In this document: positions 44,309 to 56,664 of the stretch, in pieces
How positions within the stretch are numbered: position 1 is the first letter of the stretch
Layout of the letters: every line of letters begins with the position of its first letter
Assembly: GCA_023376005.1 (NCBI GenBank)
Contig: CM042181.1
Location: 25,406,117-25,470,116, forward strand
Origin: Doryteuthis pealeii
Taxonomy: Eukaryota; Mollusca; Cephalopoda; Myopsida; Loliginidae
DNA length: 64,000 nt
Direction: 5' to 3'
Translations under genes and position numbers: made by a program
Notes under the pieces: generated by a model
Database searches by the model: none
The model's input: the letters and a program-made list of their open reading frames with translations, nothing else
What the model was told of the DNA's origin: nothing

Positions 44309-47300
44309 TGCTGGTAAAAATGGCAAAGATCATTGGAAGAATTGAGAAATGTCTTTGTCTGGCAGTGGACTTAAAATGGATGATGATGATGATGATGATG
44401 TAAACAAACACACACACACACACACACAAGTCACATAAGTTGCCGACTCAACTGTGAATTTTTCCCATCACAAATTGACAAATGAACATTTGCATTTTAT
44501 GACTACTTAAAATCATTGTATAATACTAACTCTAATTGTGAAATGTGAATATGAACTAAATCACAAAAAAACTAAAAAAAACTCAGAGCCACACAGAGAT
44601 CAATGGAAACTGACAATGCTAGGAATAACTAAGAGATAAAAAGAGATCCAAATAAATCAGAGAGCAGATCAAGGTAATAAAAAGTTATTAAACAAATTGG
44701 AATTAAGCTGGATACATAGCCAGATATGGTAATTTTAATGTTTAGTAAAATGCTGCCCCCCAAAAATAACAAGTGTAGTTGGAAAGACCTGATTAATATA
44801 AAGGACTCAGGGGTGGGGGTGCTTTTAAGGCAATCAAGATTGTCAAGGAATTGGAAAGGGGAAATCTTTGTCCAGCAGTGAATTCAAAATAGATGTGGAT
44901 GATGATCAGGTCTGGCATATACTATCTCCAAACACCCTGACTAAGAGGGGACCCTGGAAGCGCAAGTCTTGTATACTTTATATGAATACTACTTTATGAA
45001 AATGAACATGTAGTAGAGTATCATAGATTTGGAGGGGGGGTTCCATGAGACCCTAGCACTGGCCCTGATGATGATGATGAATCATGCTTAATTCTTTTTC
45101 TAATGTTATTTTCATGTCTATCAGTATTGGATCTGTATTTCATGCAGATGAATTTGATTCTTAAATATAAGTTGGAATTCTCAATCTGTAGATAATTTCC
45201 AAGCCCCCCATCCTCTATTGGATTAGGAAGTCTGTGGATAATAGTAAGCATATATAGCAGGTATATCCAAAAGTTTTCTCAATGAAATTGACACCATATT
45301 TTGAAAATGTAATTAAAATTTAACAAATTTAAAAAAGACTTTAATGCCATTCATGATAATAAAAAATGTCATTATGTTTGAATTAAGGTGACATTATCAC
45401 TTTGATACCTAAAGTGATTTTTAGTCTGAGCACTATTTTACTGTACACAGTAAGCCCACTTGATGACAGAAGCAATGTAATCCCATACATGTTTGACTTA
45501 TGCAGTAAATGAAATGAATTCATCAAACCCCTATGTATAATCAATGACTGAAACTTTTTATTGATTTCATCTGACAGACTTTAATGGCTTTGAGGGTATT
45601 TAAATTAATTAATTTTATTATATTTTCAAATTATTATTATTAAAGACTTATGTTATGTCTGCTCTTTTTATTTTTATTTTATAAATTTTTTTTTTTTTTT
45701 TAATTCTTAAATTTATTTTTATTTTTTTTTATTTTTGTTTATATTTTACTCTAATGAAATATTTTGCAAAGTAGTTTTGTAAAAATTCTTAACAGGAAAA
45801 TATTGCTGATTTGAACCAACTGTACAGGTAAATTTTTGGATGGTAACTTTCGACTGTATTAGATGAATAAATAAATAAAAAGTTAACCTGAGAAACTGAA
45901 ATGGCTCAGTGATAATCTTATTTCAATCTATCAACAAAATTTTTTTTTTCATATCATTACTGATTATCTATAAAAGCCGACAAAAGAAAGGAATTTGTCT
46001 TTGTATATAAAATATTGTTTTTCTTTTCTTATAAAGTATAAAATTGTCTACTAAATATTATTTATTATTTCTAGTGGTTTAATATTTATTGTCAGTTCAA
46101 TTTTTGTCATGTTTTTTTTTTGTTTTTTTTTAAATTCTTTTTTAGATACAGATAAAAAATTCTGCCCACAAACCTGGCAATGCAATATTTAGAGACAAAA
46201 TCAGCAATGGATTTATGTTTGATTTGGACTGGTTTAATTTACCAGCCTCACCCCACATCAGACAAAAGGGGACAAGAGTTTACCAAGAGCTTATCCTTTA
46301 TTCAATGCACTCTATTTCTCACTTGATTTGAAACCTAAAATTAATAGATTCCTTAATACAAAATGGCAACAACACTGGAATAACAACATCCACAATAAAC
46401 TCTAATCAAACCTACTTTGGGAAGCTGGAGACCAACTTTAAGTCTAGAAAGGAACAAGTCATTGTGTCCCGATTACGCATTGGTCATACAAGACTAACGC
46501 ACTCCTATATATTCAAACAAGAACAAAAACCACAATGTGGAACATGTCAAACACTTTTGGCAGTTAAATACTTATTCATGGAATGCAGGTTTTTAGCTCA
46601 TATCAGGAACTATTATTTTAAAGCAAACAATATGAAAGATCTGTTTGAAAATGTCAACATGGAGGATATTCTCTCTTTTTTGAGGGAAATAAAATTATAC
46701 CATAGAATATAGACATGAACTTAATCAATACCATACAACATGATCCCCAATGGTGCTAACACATTGTTAAAACCAATTACTAAAAAGTATAAAATATAAA
46801 TACACGATATGTGTAATTTCCTAACCGTTAGGCATGACATAACCCCAGACGGGTTGATATGCCGTTAAAATCAATAAACAAACAAACAAACATCTATTTT
46901 TCACTATTGTAGAGATTACAGTTGAGTTGGGATCAACTAAAATTAACTGATGAAAGACAATACAAGTCAAAATTAACAACTAGACGACCAGTGAACCTGA
47001 TGGGCTCCCATTCTTACAATCTTGTATATTCTTCTTTTCTTATTTCTTCTATTATAGTTCTCTTTGTTCCATCTTTCATTGTCCATCAGGAATTGTTAGT
47101 TGGAAGTGTGTGATGCGATGATTAAAGTCATACGAAATGGACTTGTCGACCTGCATTCAAATTCTGGACGAAGCTACAATTCACATAGTGCTAATACTCT
47201 TGGGAAAGATATGAATCCAACCACACATCCTCCAGCTATGAGGGAATAGTAGAGAAGACTGGGCTCTTTAACCATGGTTAGACAACCAGTCTAGGAGAAG

Positions 47301-47815
47301 GAAAACCCTGAATTCAAACCTGTTAAATCCGTTTGGGGTGGTCACTACGAGAATAGGTTCAGTCCTAGTTAGTGATCTATTTCATTAATTTCTAATTTCT
47401 GTTCTTTCAGAGTTTTCTTTTGGCTGGGGATATCTGTCTCTTCATAATGAGATGTTTTTTTGGTTTTTTTCTTCCATCGATGTTGTCAACTTCTCTGTTG
47501 GTCCCATCTTTCTTAATTTTCAGATTTTGGCTGATCTATTCTTTAGCACATGTAAAATACTACCAGAGGATTCCACATAAGATTTCTACCCTAGAAAAGT
47601 TTTGTCTGATCTTGGTAGAGTGTTTTGTTTTGAATTGCATCCCCAGACAGATGAGACAGATGTGCTTATTGTAAAAATGTTACAACAGAAATTGGTGTAT
47701 GTTAACCCCATTTACCAATAACGCAATACTATTACTTTTTTAAAGAGAGTGAGATGCAATATCAACAGTGTTATTAATTTAAGTGGTCCTAATGAACAGA
47801 ATGCTCGATATGGAA
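44309..47815 (+). repeat. Duplicated block Y, copy 3
   Basis: It matches Y copy 1 with rare substitutions (for example near 47431 and 47450) and a much shorter CA tract of about 12 units. Confidence 0.95.
46140..46893 (+). pseudogene. LINE 3' end, copy in Y3
   Basis: The C-terminal frame at 46464-46712 is identical in protein sequence to the Y1 copy; it differs mainly in an A-run of the 3' UTR. Confidence 0.75.
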
Positions 47816-50321
47816 ATTCATTAGATTTATTGGAGTTATTCCTGTTAGCCTATAGAACAAGACCAGGTACATTGCATGCTCCTCTTGGATTGTACCTTGA
47901 TCACTGCTGACATCATCACCTACCTCACTTAGTGCACCTTATTGAAGTGTATCTGGTGTTAAAATCCTGGTTGCCATTTTAGATGTTCACAGAATCCAGT
48001 TGGTAAGTCAGAGTCTGTATGTCTTGTAAATATGTAAGTCCAAATCTTGTAGTGAATTGGGGTTCAGTTGTCACAATCCGAGTCTCTATGTCTCATAAAT
48101 ATGCAAGTCAAGTCAGTTGGGATTCAGTTGTTCACAGAATCCAGTTGGTAAATCCGAGTCTCTATGTCTCATAAATATGCAAGTCAAGTCTAAGTTTGGA
48201 TTGAGTTGGGATTCAGTTGTTCACAGAATCCAGTTGGTAAATCCGAGTCTCTATGTCTCATAAATATGCAAGTCAAGTCTAAGTTTGGATTGATTGGGAT
48301 TCAGTTGTTCACAGAATCCAGTTGGTAAATCCGAGTCTCTATGTCTCATAAACATGTAAGTTCAAATTGGGGTTCAGTTGTTATCCTGGTTTCCTTAACG
48401 TGATCAAAAACAGAGTTCTATCTTGCGGATAGTTCAACTTAGCAATTGATTTGAGGACAGTCACAAATGATCTTAAATGCTTTCTGTCTTCGTCTCTCAT
48501 TTATTAATCAGAAGTTGTTGCTGCTGTTGGGAAAGTTCATAAAAAGGAGTGGTGATTTGGCATACATCTTATACCAGATAGTTCAACATCTGTAAACCAA
48601 ATTTTAACTCTATAGCTACTCAGCTGAGAAAGGTATGTGTGTACATACAGAACATACAAGGTGTGTCAAAAATGTATCGAGATTGAAGCTGTATTTACCA
48701 AGATAGAAATGAAGAATAAATGTAACATTAATTTTTTTCAGAATACAAAGTGTGTCAAAAAGTTTTAAAATCTTGTTACTTTTTTGACACACCCTGTACA
48801 TACAGATGTGATATTTTATATAAATAGATATAAATCAATTTTTCTACAATAATTGATAACAATGTTGGTTCAATGTATTGATTGAATTTAACTCTTTGAC
48901 CCCAATACAATATTTCTGGTTGTTTTATTATACACTGTAAGCCCAGTAATCCAAGTTGAATGCTATTTTTGTATACATTGTAAGCCTAATATTTTTGGCT
49001 AAGTGCTATTTTATTGTTGACTGTCAGCTGAGTATGTTAGGCTGAGGGAGATCATACCATTTATTAATGACCATCTCGGACTCGGGAACCTTCTTTTCGA
49101 ACACTGAAACCTTCTTGTCATAATCGGAAGCCTTCACAGAACTTTGAACCTAACCCTTTATTCAGTCCATGGGGGTATCCTGTTCTCATTCTGCTAACCA
49201 TAGCTGGGGTGCAGGTGTTAAGCTGTGTTAATTATTATTCTATGTTACTGCTGCCCCAGACCAAGACTGAACCTGCAGTCTCGAGATAACTGTCACTTAG
49301 AACTGTCTTAACCTAACTTATTTTTTGTTAGCTGAAAGGTTCAGTGAGTGTATTGAACTTATACAGTTTTTCTTCATCTCTTTCTTTATCCTCTTGTTAC
49401 TTCCCAATAATTAATGTTTAGTAAAAAAAGCATCAACAAAATTAACTTGAATAGTATTTTCAAGGGCAGTTGCACAAAATATTATGATTGCCAAGTAGTG
49501 GTATTGAAACTATCCTTTTAGCCTTGCTTGCCAACAATATATCTACTAGGCTACTTAAACTATCCTTTTAGCCTTGCTTGCCAACAATATATCTACTAGG
49601 CTACTTAAACTATCCTTTTAGCCTTGCTTGCCAACAATATATCTACTAGGCTACTTAAACTATCCTTTTAGCCTTGCTTGCCAACAATATATCTACTAGG
49701 CTACTTAAACTATCCTTTTAGCCTTGCTTGCCAACAATATATCTACTAGGCTACTTAAATACTTTTGTCACTATGACAAAAGAACTTGTACAAATGAATC
49801 TATTTCTTGATTCAATCTACCTACCGTATATTAAAAATAGAATTAAAAACAATTTGTATTATTTGGATTTTTTAGACTTTATTACACAACATTTCAACCA
49901 ATATGTCCTATGGCTTTCTTCAGGTGTTTCTTGTTCAAAATTCTATGAAGGATCCGCCTTCATAGAATTTTGAACTGTGAAGGCTTCCTGAGTTTGACAA
50001 AAAATACCTGAAAAAAGCCAAGAGGACGCATTGTCAAAAACATTGTGTATATAAAAATAAAGATGAGGACTACAGTCTGAAAATTCTAAATAAAATACAA
50101 ATTATCAAGTCTTATCTAAAAAAGTTCAAATAAATAAAAACAATTTATTAGAAACAACTCTTCTTGACTTTAGAATCCCTTGTAACAAAATAAATAAATA
50201 AATAGATAGATATAGATATATAGCTTATACTTTAAAAAACAATTGATGGATGTTTTAAAAAGGTTATGATATTGATGCCAAGCAGTAAAAAAAAAAAAAT
50301 CCTAAGTAACTTTTTATAAAA
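47816..50321 (+). repeat. Duplicated block Z, copy 2
   Basis: It matches 35815-38300 and then passes into unique sequence at 50322. Its minisatellites have 5 and 5 units against 4 and 6 in Z copy 1. Confidence 0.95.
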
Positions 50322-51295
50322 CCTATTTATATAAAAGTGTGACTTTTTATATATCTAATGTTCCTGCAACTTGAGAAATTTCATTGTTATTATAAAACAA
50401 GTCATTACTTGATGACACTTAGTAAGATTATTTGGGTAAACTACACTACTTAATTTCTCTCTCTTCCTATTTCATTTTTTTTTCTCTCACTATGAATTTC
50501 TTTCTCTTTTCCAATTTTTCTTTCATTCCAACTTCTTCTCTTTTTGCTTTTTCCAATTTTTTCTTCTGTTTATTTATTTTTTATTTGAAAGGATTTCAGT
50601 TGACCAATGCTCCTGTGTTCCCAACTCACCAATACAACTGATACCATCAAACCCATACACTAGCAGAAATGCCAATACATATGTAAATAGTTTTGTTATA
50701 AAAGATGGAAACTATGGTAGTTTTGATTTTGATGTTATGTGTTTGTTACAATATAAACAGAGAATAAAAGAAAATTTGGACAAATTTGGAATATATGAAT
50801 CAAAATAAACTGACCCCAAACTTGTGAAAAGGTGGGGGGGGGGAGTTGAGTTTTTAACAAAATAAAACTTTAAATGAAAGCAAATATTATTTTTCTGTTG
50901 AAATGTTGGCTATCAATTGTTGATAAAATTGATGTGAAATTTTTATCCAATTTATTTGTTGTGTAAGTGAGGATCTTTTGAATTTCAGGGGAAATTATTT
51001 TACAGCTATCTGGGTTGGCCTTAGGGTACATTGCTTCCCAGGCCCCTGTTGAAGTATTGTATTTATGTTTTACAATGAGAGAGGGGGAGGGAGGGGGAAT
51101 GCTTATTGTATAGATGTATTATAGAGATGAAGTTGCACTATTTGTCAGTGAAATTGCTGCAGTTTTTGTTGCAAGGTTTTCTTGAGACTGGAATCATGAC
51201 TTTCTTAAGAGCATAAATGCAAAGTTTTATTTAGGATTTGATCATAGCTCTATTTGAATCCATTTCTTTACAACATTGTTACACTATCCATGGCT

Positions 51296-51326
<31 letters not shown>

Positions 51327-51728
51327 AATAAATGAAAACCTTTAGGCTATCTAAATATATTATTGTATATATTGAAGTAAGTTAGCATACTGTTGGTTTG
51401 AGCAACAAGCTAAGCACAACTGAACCAGTACCAAGACAATTAGTACTTATGGGAATCCAGAATAGTCCACTCATGCATTTGGGTGATTCCATTCCTTGAG
51501 TCCTGATTGGCTGCTTGGTTTCTATGATGCTATGAGGCTTCATAAATAACCTGGCATTTTGCAGTAGTATTAAGTTACGATTACTTGCTACCTTGTCTTA
51601 CCAATTCGACGGTAATTGGAACTAGTATGATTATTCTACAGTATATATATTATAAATATCTAAAATATATACTTCTGTTTTAAGCCTTATCAGATTTGAC
51701 AGCCAAAGATTGTCAAATGTAAGAAGGC
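50322..51728. other. Intergenic DNA, only simple repeats
   Basis: Pyrimidine-rich 50456-50560, a G run near 50833, purine-rich 51077-51100 and (CA)n at 51297-51322. No gene recognised. Confidence 0.5.
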
Positions 51729-51976
51729 TTAACTCTTTGCCTACTTTAAGCCACTCACAATGACTCTTCAGCCACACCCAAGCAAAGTACAAAAAATGAT
51801 GGTTAGTTCATTATAATTGAGCAGAAGGACTCAGATTACTATAATAATAGGACTTTGAATAGAATGAGTTCTGAGGTGAATATAAAGTGAACTTTGAAAT
51901 ATCCTATCATACAGGTAAAAAAATACCAAGAAAATTTGGTACAACCGTGGAGGAAATTTTGTAGGCAAAGAGTTAA
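51729..51976. mobile_element. Family J MITE flanked by TTAA
   Basis: TTAA at 51729-51732 and 51973-51976 flank CTCTTTGCCTA and TAGGCAAAGAG, perfect 11-bp TIRs. The left subterminal sequence ('ctttaagccactcaca') matches the other end of the copy at 9478-9714. Confidence 0.82.
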
Positions 51977-52088
51977 AGCAGAAATAAATTTATAATTTGA
52001 TAGCCTAAAGGTTTTTCATTCACTTATTCATATTTTGCCCTGTGTGTGTATATGTGTGTATATATATATGTGTGTGTATATATGTGTA

Positions 52089-52123
<35 letters not shown>

Positions 52124-52140
52124 TGAGCTCTCATGTTTTA

Positions 52141-52395
52141 CTCCATATCAAATCACATAGTAACTTAAAAAAATCAAAAAGTTTATTATCTTTCATTGCC
52201 ACCCATCCTCATGGTAATACATGTGTTTGTGGTAAAGTGTGCAAATCAAGTTATGTATTAAAAAGACACATGAAGATTCATAAAAATGATATTCTACAAG
52301 TGGATCCATTAACCCTATACAGAATTCAAGACATTTGTCTTAAGTCTTGTAAGTCAGCAGCTAGACTTAAGAATCAATTAGTTATTAATGTTTGA
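52141..52395 (+). pseudogene. Decayed C2H2 zinc-finger ORF
   Basis: One frame contains LLHIKSH (end of a finger), then CVCGKVCKSSYVLKRHMKIH, a finger with the C-x12-H-x3-H geometry but one residue short in the CxxC pair, then ICLKSCKSAARLKNQL, a finger-like unit with lost histidines. The upstream part of the frame (52042-52120) is a translated microsatellite. The CGxxCKS finger style occurs in retrotransposon-encoded proteins, but a host gene remnant is equally possible. Confidence 0.45.
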
Positions 52396-52664
52396 GTTAT
52401 AATTTTGGTGGCAGTCACCGTATACACACTCCTGTATGTGTGGGGTGCAGTGGGATAGAGAAGCAGTGTACCTAAACTATTGTTATATTGTACAGTTGGA
52501 TGAACAGGTTATTGTTGCTTACTGTCACTTGTTCACAATCAGAACCCCAAAGTAGTGAATTGTCATGGTAGAAAAGAAGTACAAAAATATCAATAGTTAT
52601 CATCCTGCTTTATTTAGTTTCCAAGCCAACTTTGGAATATGTGGGTTTGAAAGGAAGAAAAGTT

Positions 52665-52892
52665 GGACCATATGACCTTTAGGCACCCCTTTTTCAATCT
52701 CATTTCATCAGGACATTTTTTTTATTTACACTGTCAAAATCCGGTTGTTGGTTAGGGTTAGCAGTTAGTTTTATAATTTTAAAAAAAAATCTAAAATCAT
52801 CTGTTAACAAACATCAGATTTTGAGTGTAAATGAAAAAAAATGTCCTGATGAAACAAGATCGAAAAAGGGGTGCCTAAAGGTCATATGGTCC
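52665..52892. mobile_element. Family H near-palindromic MITE with 8-bp duplication
   Basis: It begins GGACCATATGACCTTTAGGC and ends in the reverse complement; the arms pair for roughly 90 bp. Flanks are GAAAAGTT and AAAAAGTT (7 of 8). The centre contains 'ggttagggttag'. Confidence 0.88.
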
Positions 52893-53328
52893 AAAAAGTT
52901 TGTTAATGGCTAAATACTAACTCTGTCTAGATATACCCAAGCCTCTCTATTCCCTGTGAATGAACTATATTTATTTTACCATTGTTGAGGTTTAATGGAT
53001 CTCTATCTCTTCTAATTGTTTTTGTCCTATCATGTGATTTATCATCATCAATCATGTTCTGCATCCAGGCTTGGGGACACCCAAACTACTTTACAAATCT
53101 CTTTCTTTCTCTGTAAATCATATCATGTGATATTGCATTTATCAATTGACCTCTATAATTATAGTGGTTTTTTTTTTCACGTTTAAGTTAATATTTATAT
53201 GTCACTGGAATATTATATGTTCACCATAAATAATTATAGAGTTTTCTTAATCAAGCATAACATAGATCCTTGGAAAAGTCCATGACATAGATATTCGCAA
53301 TTTGAGAAGAAATGTGTATATATATATA
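52893..53328. other. Intergenic DNA, nothing recognised
   Basis: No ORF or shared repeat apart from a short (TA)n run before 53329. Confidence 0.5.
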
Positions 53329-53663
53329 CAGAGATGCTGATAGGTATGTGTCCTGCATCAGGGACACACAAAAATTTAAAAGGATGCAGTAAAATCGTAT
53401 CCATGCGTCCCAGTGGCTTTCTTTTTTCTTCCCTGACCATTTCAAGCTAACTGTAAATACATTTCAATAGTTTCTTAGAAATTAATTACATGGGATAGGG
53501 TAGAGAGTAGGGGCTAGCTTTGTTGTTTCTCCAGTTCATAAATAAAAAAAATTATACAATTTATTAAGAAACTTTAGTTGGGACCCATAAATTTTCCTGG
53601 GGACTCATTCAAACAAATATGTGCATTCCAGCACACACTAAATCAAAATGTTATCAGCATCAC

Positions 53664-53665
<2 letters not shown>
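53329..53665. mobile_element. Family D MITE
   Basis: It runs from CAGAGATGCTGATA to ATCAGCATCACGG. TATATA flanks both ends, but the right flank is inside a (TA)n run (53666-53698), so the duplication is not strong evidence by itself. Confidence 0.8.
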
Positions 53666-53699
<34 letters not shown>

Positions 53700-53704
<5 letters not shown>

Positions 53705-54268
53705 GTGAAGGATGTTGGGAAACTTTTTTGATTGTATTGGAAGCATGGAAAGGTACAAAATAAGGAATAATTTAGAGTGATGAATATTATATTATTTTTA
53801 ATCTTATTAATTCTGATATTTCAGGCAGACCTTTGCCTTTTGTCAAAGAGCTTTGTAGAATGACTTTTCTTTTCTATTAATTTTAAAGATATCTTTGATG
53901 TCATTTATATTGCTCCATGTCTGGAATTGTGGTATGGGCTTCCTAACTACCAGACCCAGAGTAGAGAGAGGAGAGAGTCACACTTGTTATTCATAGCCCT
54001 ATGATTAACAAGTGTGACATTAAGACTATTATGGTTGTAGTAGGACTTTGAGCTCTGTCAGTGAGGATCATGGTTATTGAAATATTTGTATACATTCAAT
54101 GTGTCTAAGTTTGTGTTTAGTCTTGTTCTGTGTATATTGAGTTTAAGGATCCATTTAGTTTCTTTTTGTCTGCATGTTATAATCTGTCTAATGATTGTGG
54201 CTTTAGGCAATTCCTTTCTTGGTCAAGCCAAGAACTTATCACGTCCCATCTCATATATATAGATTTTC
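53700..54268. other. Intergenic DNA, nothing recognised
   Basis: A (GA)n-like patch and short hairpin near 53960-54015 ('cacttgtt'/'aacaagtg'); no gene. Confidence 0.45.
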
Positions 54269-54491
54269 GGACCATATTACCTTAAGGCACCCCTTTTTGA
54301 TCTCGATTAAAAAAGGACATGTTTTTCATTTACACCGTCAATATCCGTTTGTTTTAATTGACGATTTTTAGATTAAAAAAAAAATGATAAAACTAACCCC
54401 TAACCCCTAACAAACAACCAGACGGTGTAAATGAAAAACATGTCCTTTCTTAATCGAGATCAAAAAGGGGTGCCTTAAGGTAATATGGTCC
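54269..54491. mobile_element. Family H near-palindromic MITE with perfect 8-bp duplication
   Basis: GGACCATATTACCTTAAGGC and its inverted partner bracket the element. AGATTTTC occurs at 54261-54268 and 54492-54499. The centre holds 'taacccctaacccctaac'. Confidence 0.93.
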
Positions 54492-54631
54492 AGATTTTCT
54501 TTTGCTGGTAAAGTTTATGTATGTAATTATTTTGGTAATTATTAATATTTTTAGCAAATTTTCCATATAATTATCTTGATTATTATCACCAATACAATTT
54601 CATAATATTTCAGATATAAAAATAGTTGTTT

Positions 54632-54820
54632 ACAGTCATATTGAAAATACCAGTTCCTGTTTGATCACCAAAGTTAAGCAGCGATGAGCTTGTTCAATAC
54701 TTAGATGAGTGACTATTTAAGCAACATCAGGTTCTGTAAACAACCTTATATCAAAATGACTTGATTCAGCATTAGATAACAAAACTGGCATAACACAAAA
54801 CAACCAACTAAAAATAATTT
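54632..54820 (+). mobile_element. 5S rRNA-derived SINE, decayed
   Basis: Bases 54632-54742 follow 5S rRNA in order: 'gtcatattgaaaatacc', 'tgatcaccaaagttaagcag', 'gatgagtgac', 'caggttctgtaaac'. It is too diverged to be a working 5S gene. A decayed LINE-type tail ending in 'acaaccaac' follows. Confidence 0.78.
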
Positions 54821-55860
54821 CACAAAAAGGTTAGAATAAAAAAGTTGAATGTTACTATGAAATCCACATGTCATTAGCAGCTATGAATATCTAAAATTAT
54901 TTTGACACTAGCAAAAGGGTGTTAAAACAAATCTGAGGTAAATCTATGTTACTCAGTAGGAATGGATCTGTGAGACTAGCTTGCTAACCATTACACCATG
55001 ATGAGACACCTTTATATTATGAAGATTATATGATTAACTTCCTTCCATACTGACCTGATAAAAATGAATTTTTTTCTGTTTTCATTTAACTAAAATGCAC
55101 TCAAAGAAAAAAAATGAAAAGTTAGTTTGACTAAAACTTAAAAAAATAAAATCCTGGTTTAGCATATGATAATTTGATATAGAAGGACAGGAGCTCTCTA
55201 CTAACTGATATGTCCTTAGGTGTTGAAAACTGAATATATAGAATTATACCTTCTGAGAACAATATAAACCACAGACATGGTCCTATGCCAGTCATGGTAC
55301 TTGATGAAATGACTAAGTTCCGTGACTACCACATGTGTTTCTAGATAATTGCTTTGTCAATGCTTTTTGTGCCCAAGCTGTGCTTTCCTTAAACCTGCAA
55401 AATGAGGATCAATGTAACTTGGAGTCACCTTTAACTGAATCTGTAAACACAACAGAATCAAACTTTATACAATATTTTGATTTTAGTATTTCTTATTTTA
55501 ACAAAACCATTTCCTCCTGTGACTAACAAAAACAATTTTTACACTTCTCATCTTTTGTTAAAATTAGTAGACACCGACAAAAAGAACCTTACCATGTGAC
55601 ACATAGACTCCCCACCCCTAAGTATATAGGGACCCATTAAATATATTGAAAAAGTTTCTATAAGTTTGTATAAGCACGAGGTTTAAATAAGTTTCAACTA
55701 ACATACATATATTTTTATTTTATTTTCCTATTTTTATTTAATTAAAAAAAATAATCTGATTTTTATAAACCCTAAATATCTGTTCAATCAAAAGTTTAAT
55801 TTAAATTTTCAAACCTTTTTACTTTGGGTAGGATTCATAGAATATTCTTTATAGGAACTA
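54821..55860. other. Intergenic AT-rich DNA, nothing recognised
   Basis: The fragment near 54970-55010 ('ctagcttgctaaccattaca') may be a trace of a family B head. No gene. Confidence 0.45.
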
Positions 55861-55861
55861 G

Positions 55862-56512
55862 CAAATATATGCACCCTCTGTAGGGTGAAAGTATTTAAGT
55901 TTTAATATAATAAAATATCATATTAAATTAGAAAGGCTAATGAAACGGAATAAGAATGCAGATAAAAAGATTTTGAACAGAGGGGGTATGATTGAAAAAT
56001 AGAACAACTTTGAAACTAACTCTTCCATCAATTTCCATTACTCCCCTCTTTCATTGGTAAATTTTCCTAATTTAACTATTTAGTTAAAATAGGAAGTAAA
56101 GAATAACATTAGTTATTTCTTCTTGTTAATGGATTTCTTTTAAGATTTATCCCCGAGAATTTTGCTCATATTCAAAAAGATAAAACCCAACAATTAGAAA
56201 TCAATAATACAAAGCATATATTTATTAAAATCAAATTTTAATATCAATATGCAAATCAGCCTTCCCATTCACAGTGAAAACTGCTATTTTGTTGTATATA
56301 AATACAATTGTATTTTATGTGTATGTAGATATGGTCAACAGTCTTAATGATGTTAAACAATTTTAGCAATAATTGAGGTTTAAATAAAAATAAAATCATG
56401 GAGAATGTGATGTCAATAACTAAGAGAATTGTGACTTGAGTAGGAATATAGTTTCGGTTACAGACGGAAAAGCACACAATCTCCATTATAATAAGATTTG
56501 TAAGATATAATT
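55862..56512. repeat. Long inverted repeat, left copy (0.65 kb)
   Basis: The whole block is a diverged reverse complement of 62012-62606. It is collinear end to end, with small indels. It contains the octamer-like ATATGCAAAT at 56247-56256, conserved in the partner. Confidence 0.88.
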
Positions 56513-56664
56513 ACTACATTTTGGGACCTTCTCACATTAAATTCCAAATCAGATGAAAACGGTTAGGTAAGTAATAGGGTTATTTACAACATATTTAGAA
56601 ATTTCTATTTTAGAATACATAATTTTTCTTTGAATGTTTGAGATGTGGCTTGAAGATTAGTATT

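Noticed and set aside
50456..50640. Signal-peptide-like open frame (50432-50641)
   Set aside because: It translates a pyrimidine-rich low-complexity tract; the phenylalanine, serine and leucine richness is compositional.
54390..54412. Interstitial telomere repeat
   Set aside because: Only two or three TTAGGGG-like units, which are part of the family H MITE centre and vary between its copies.
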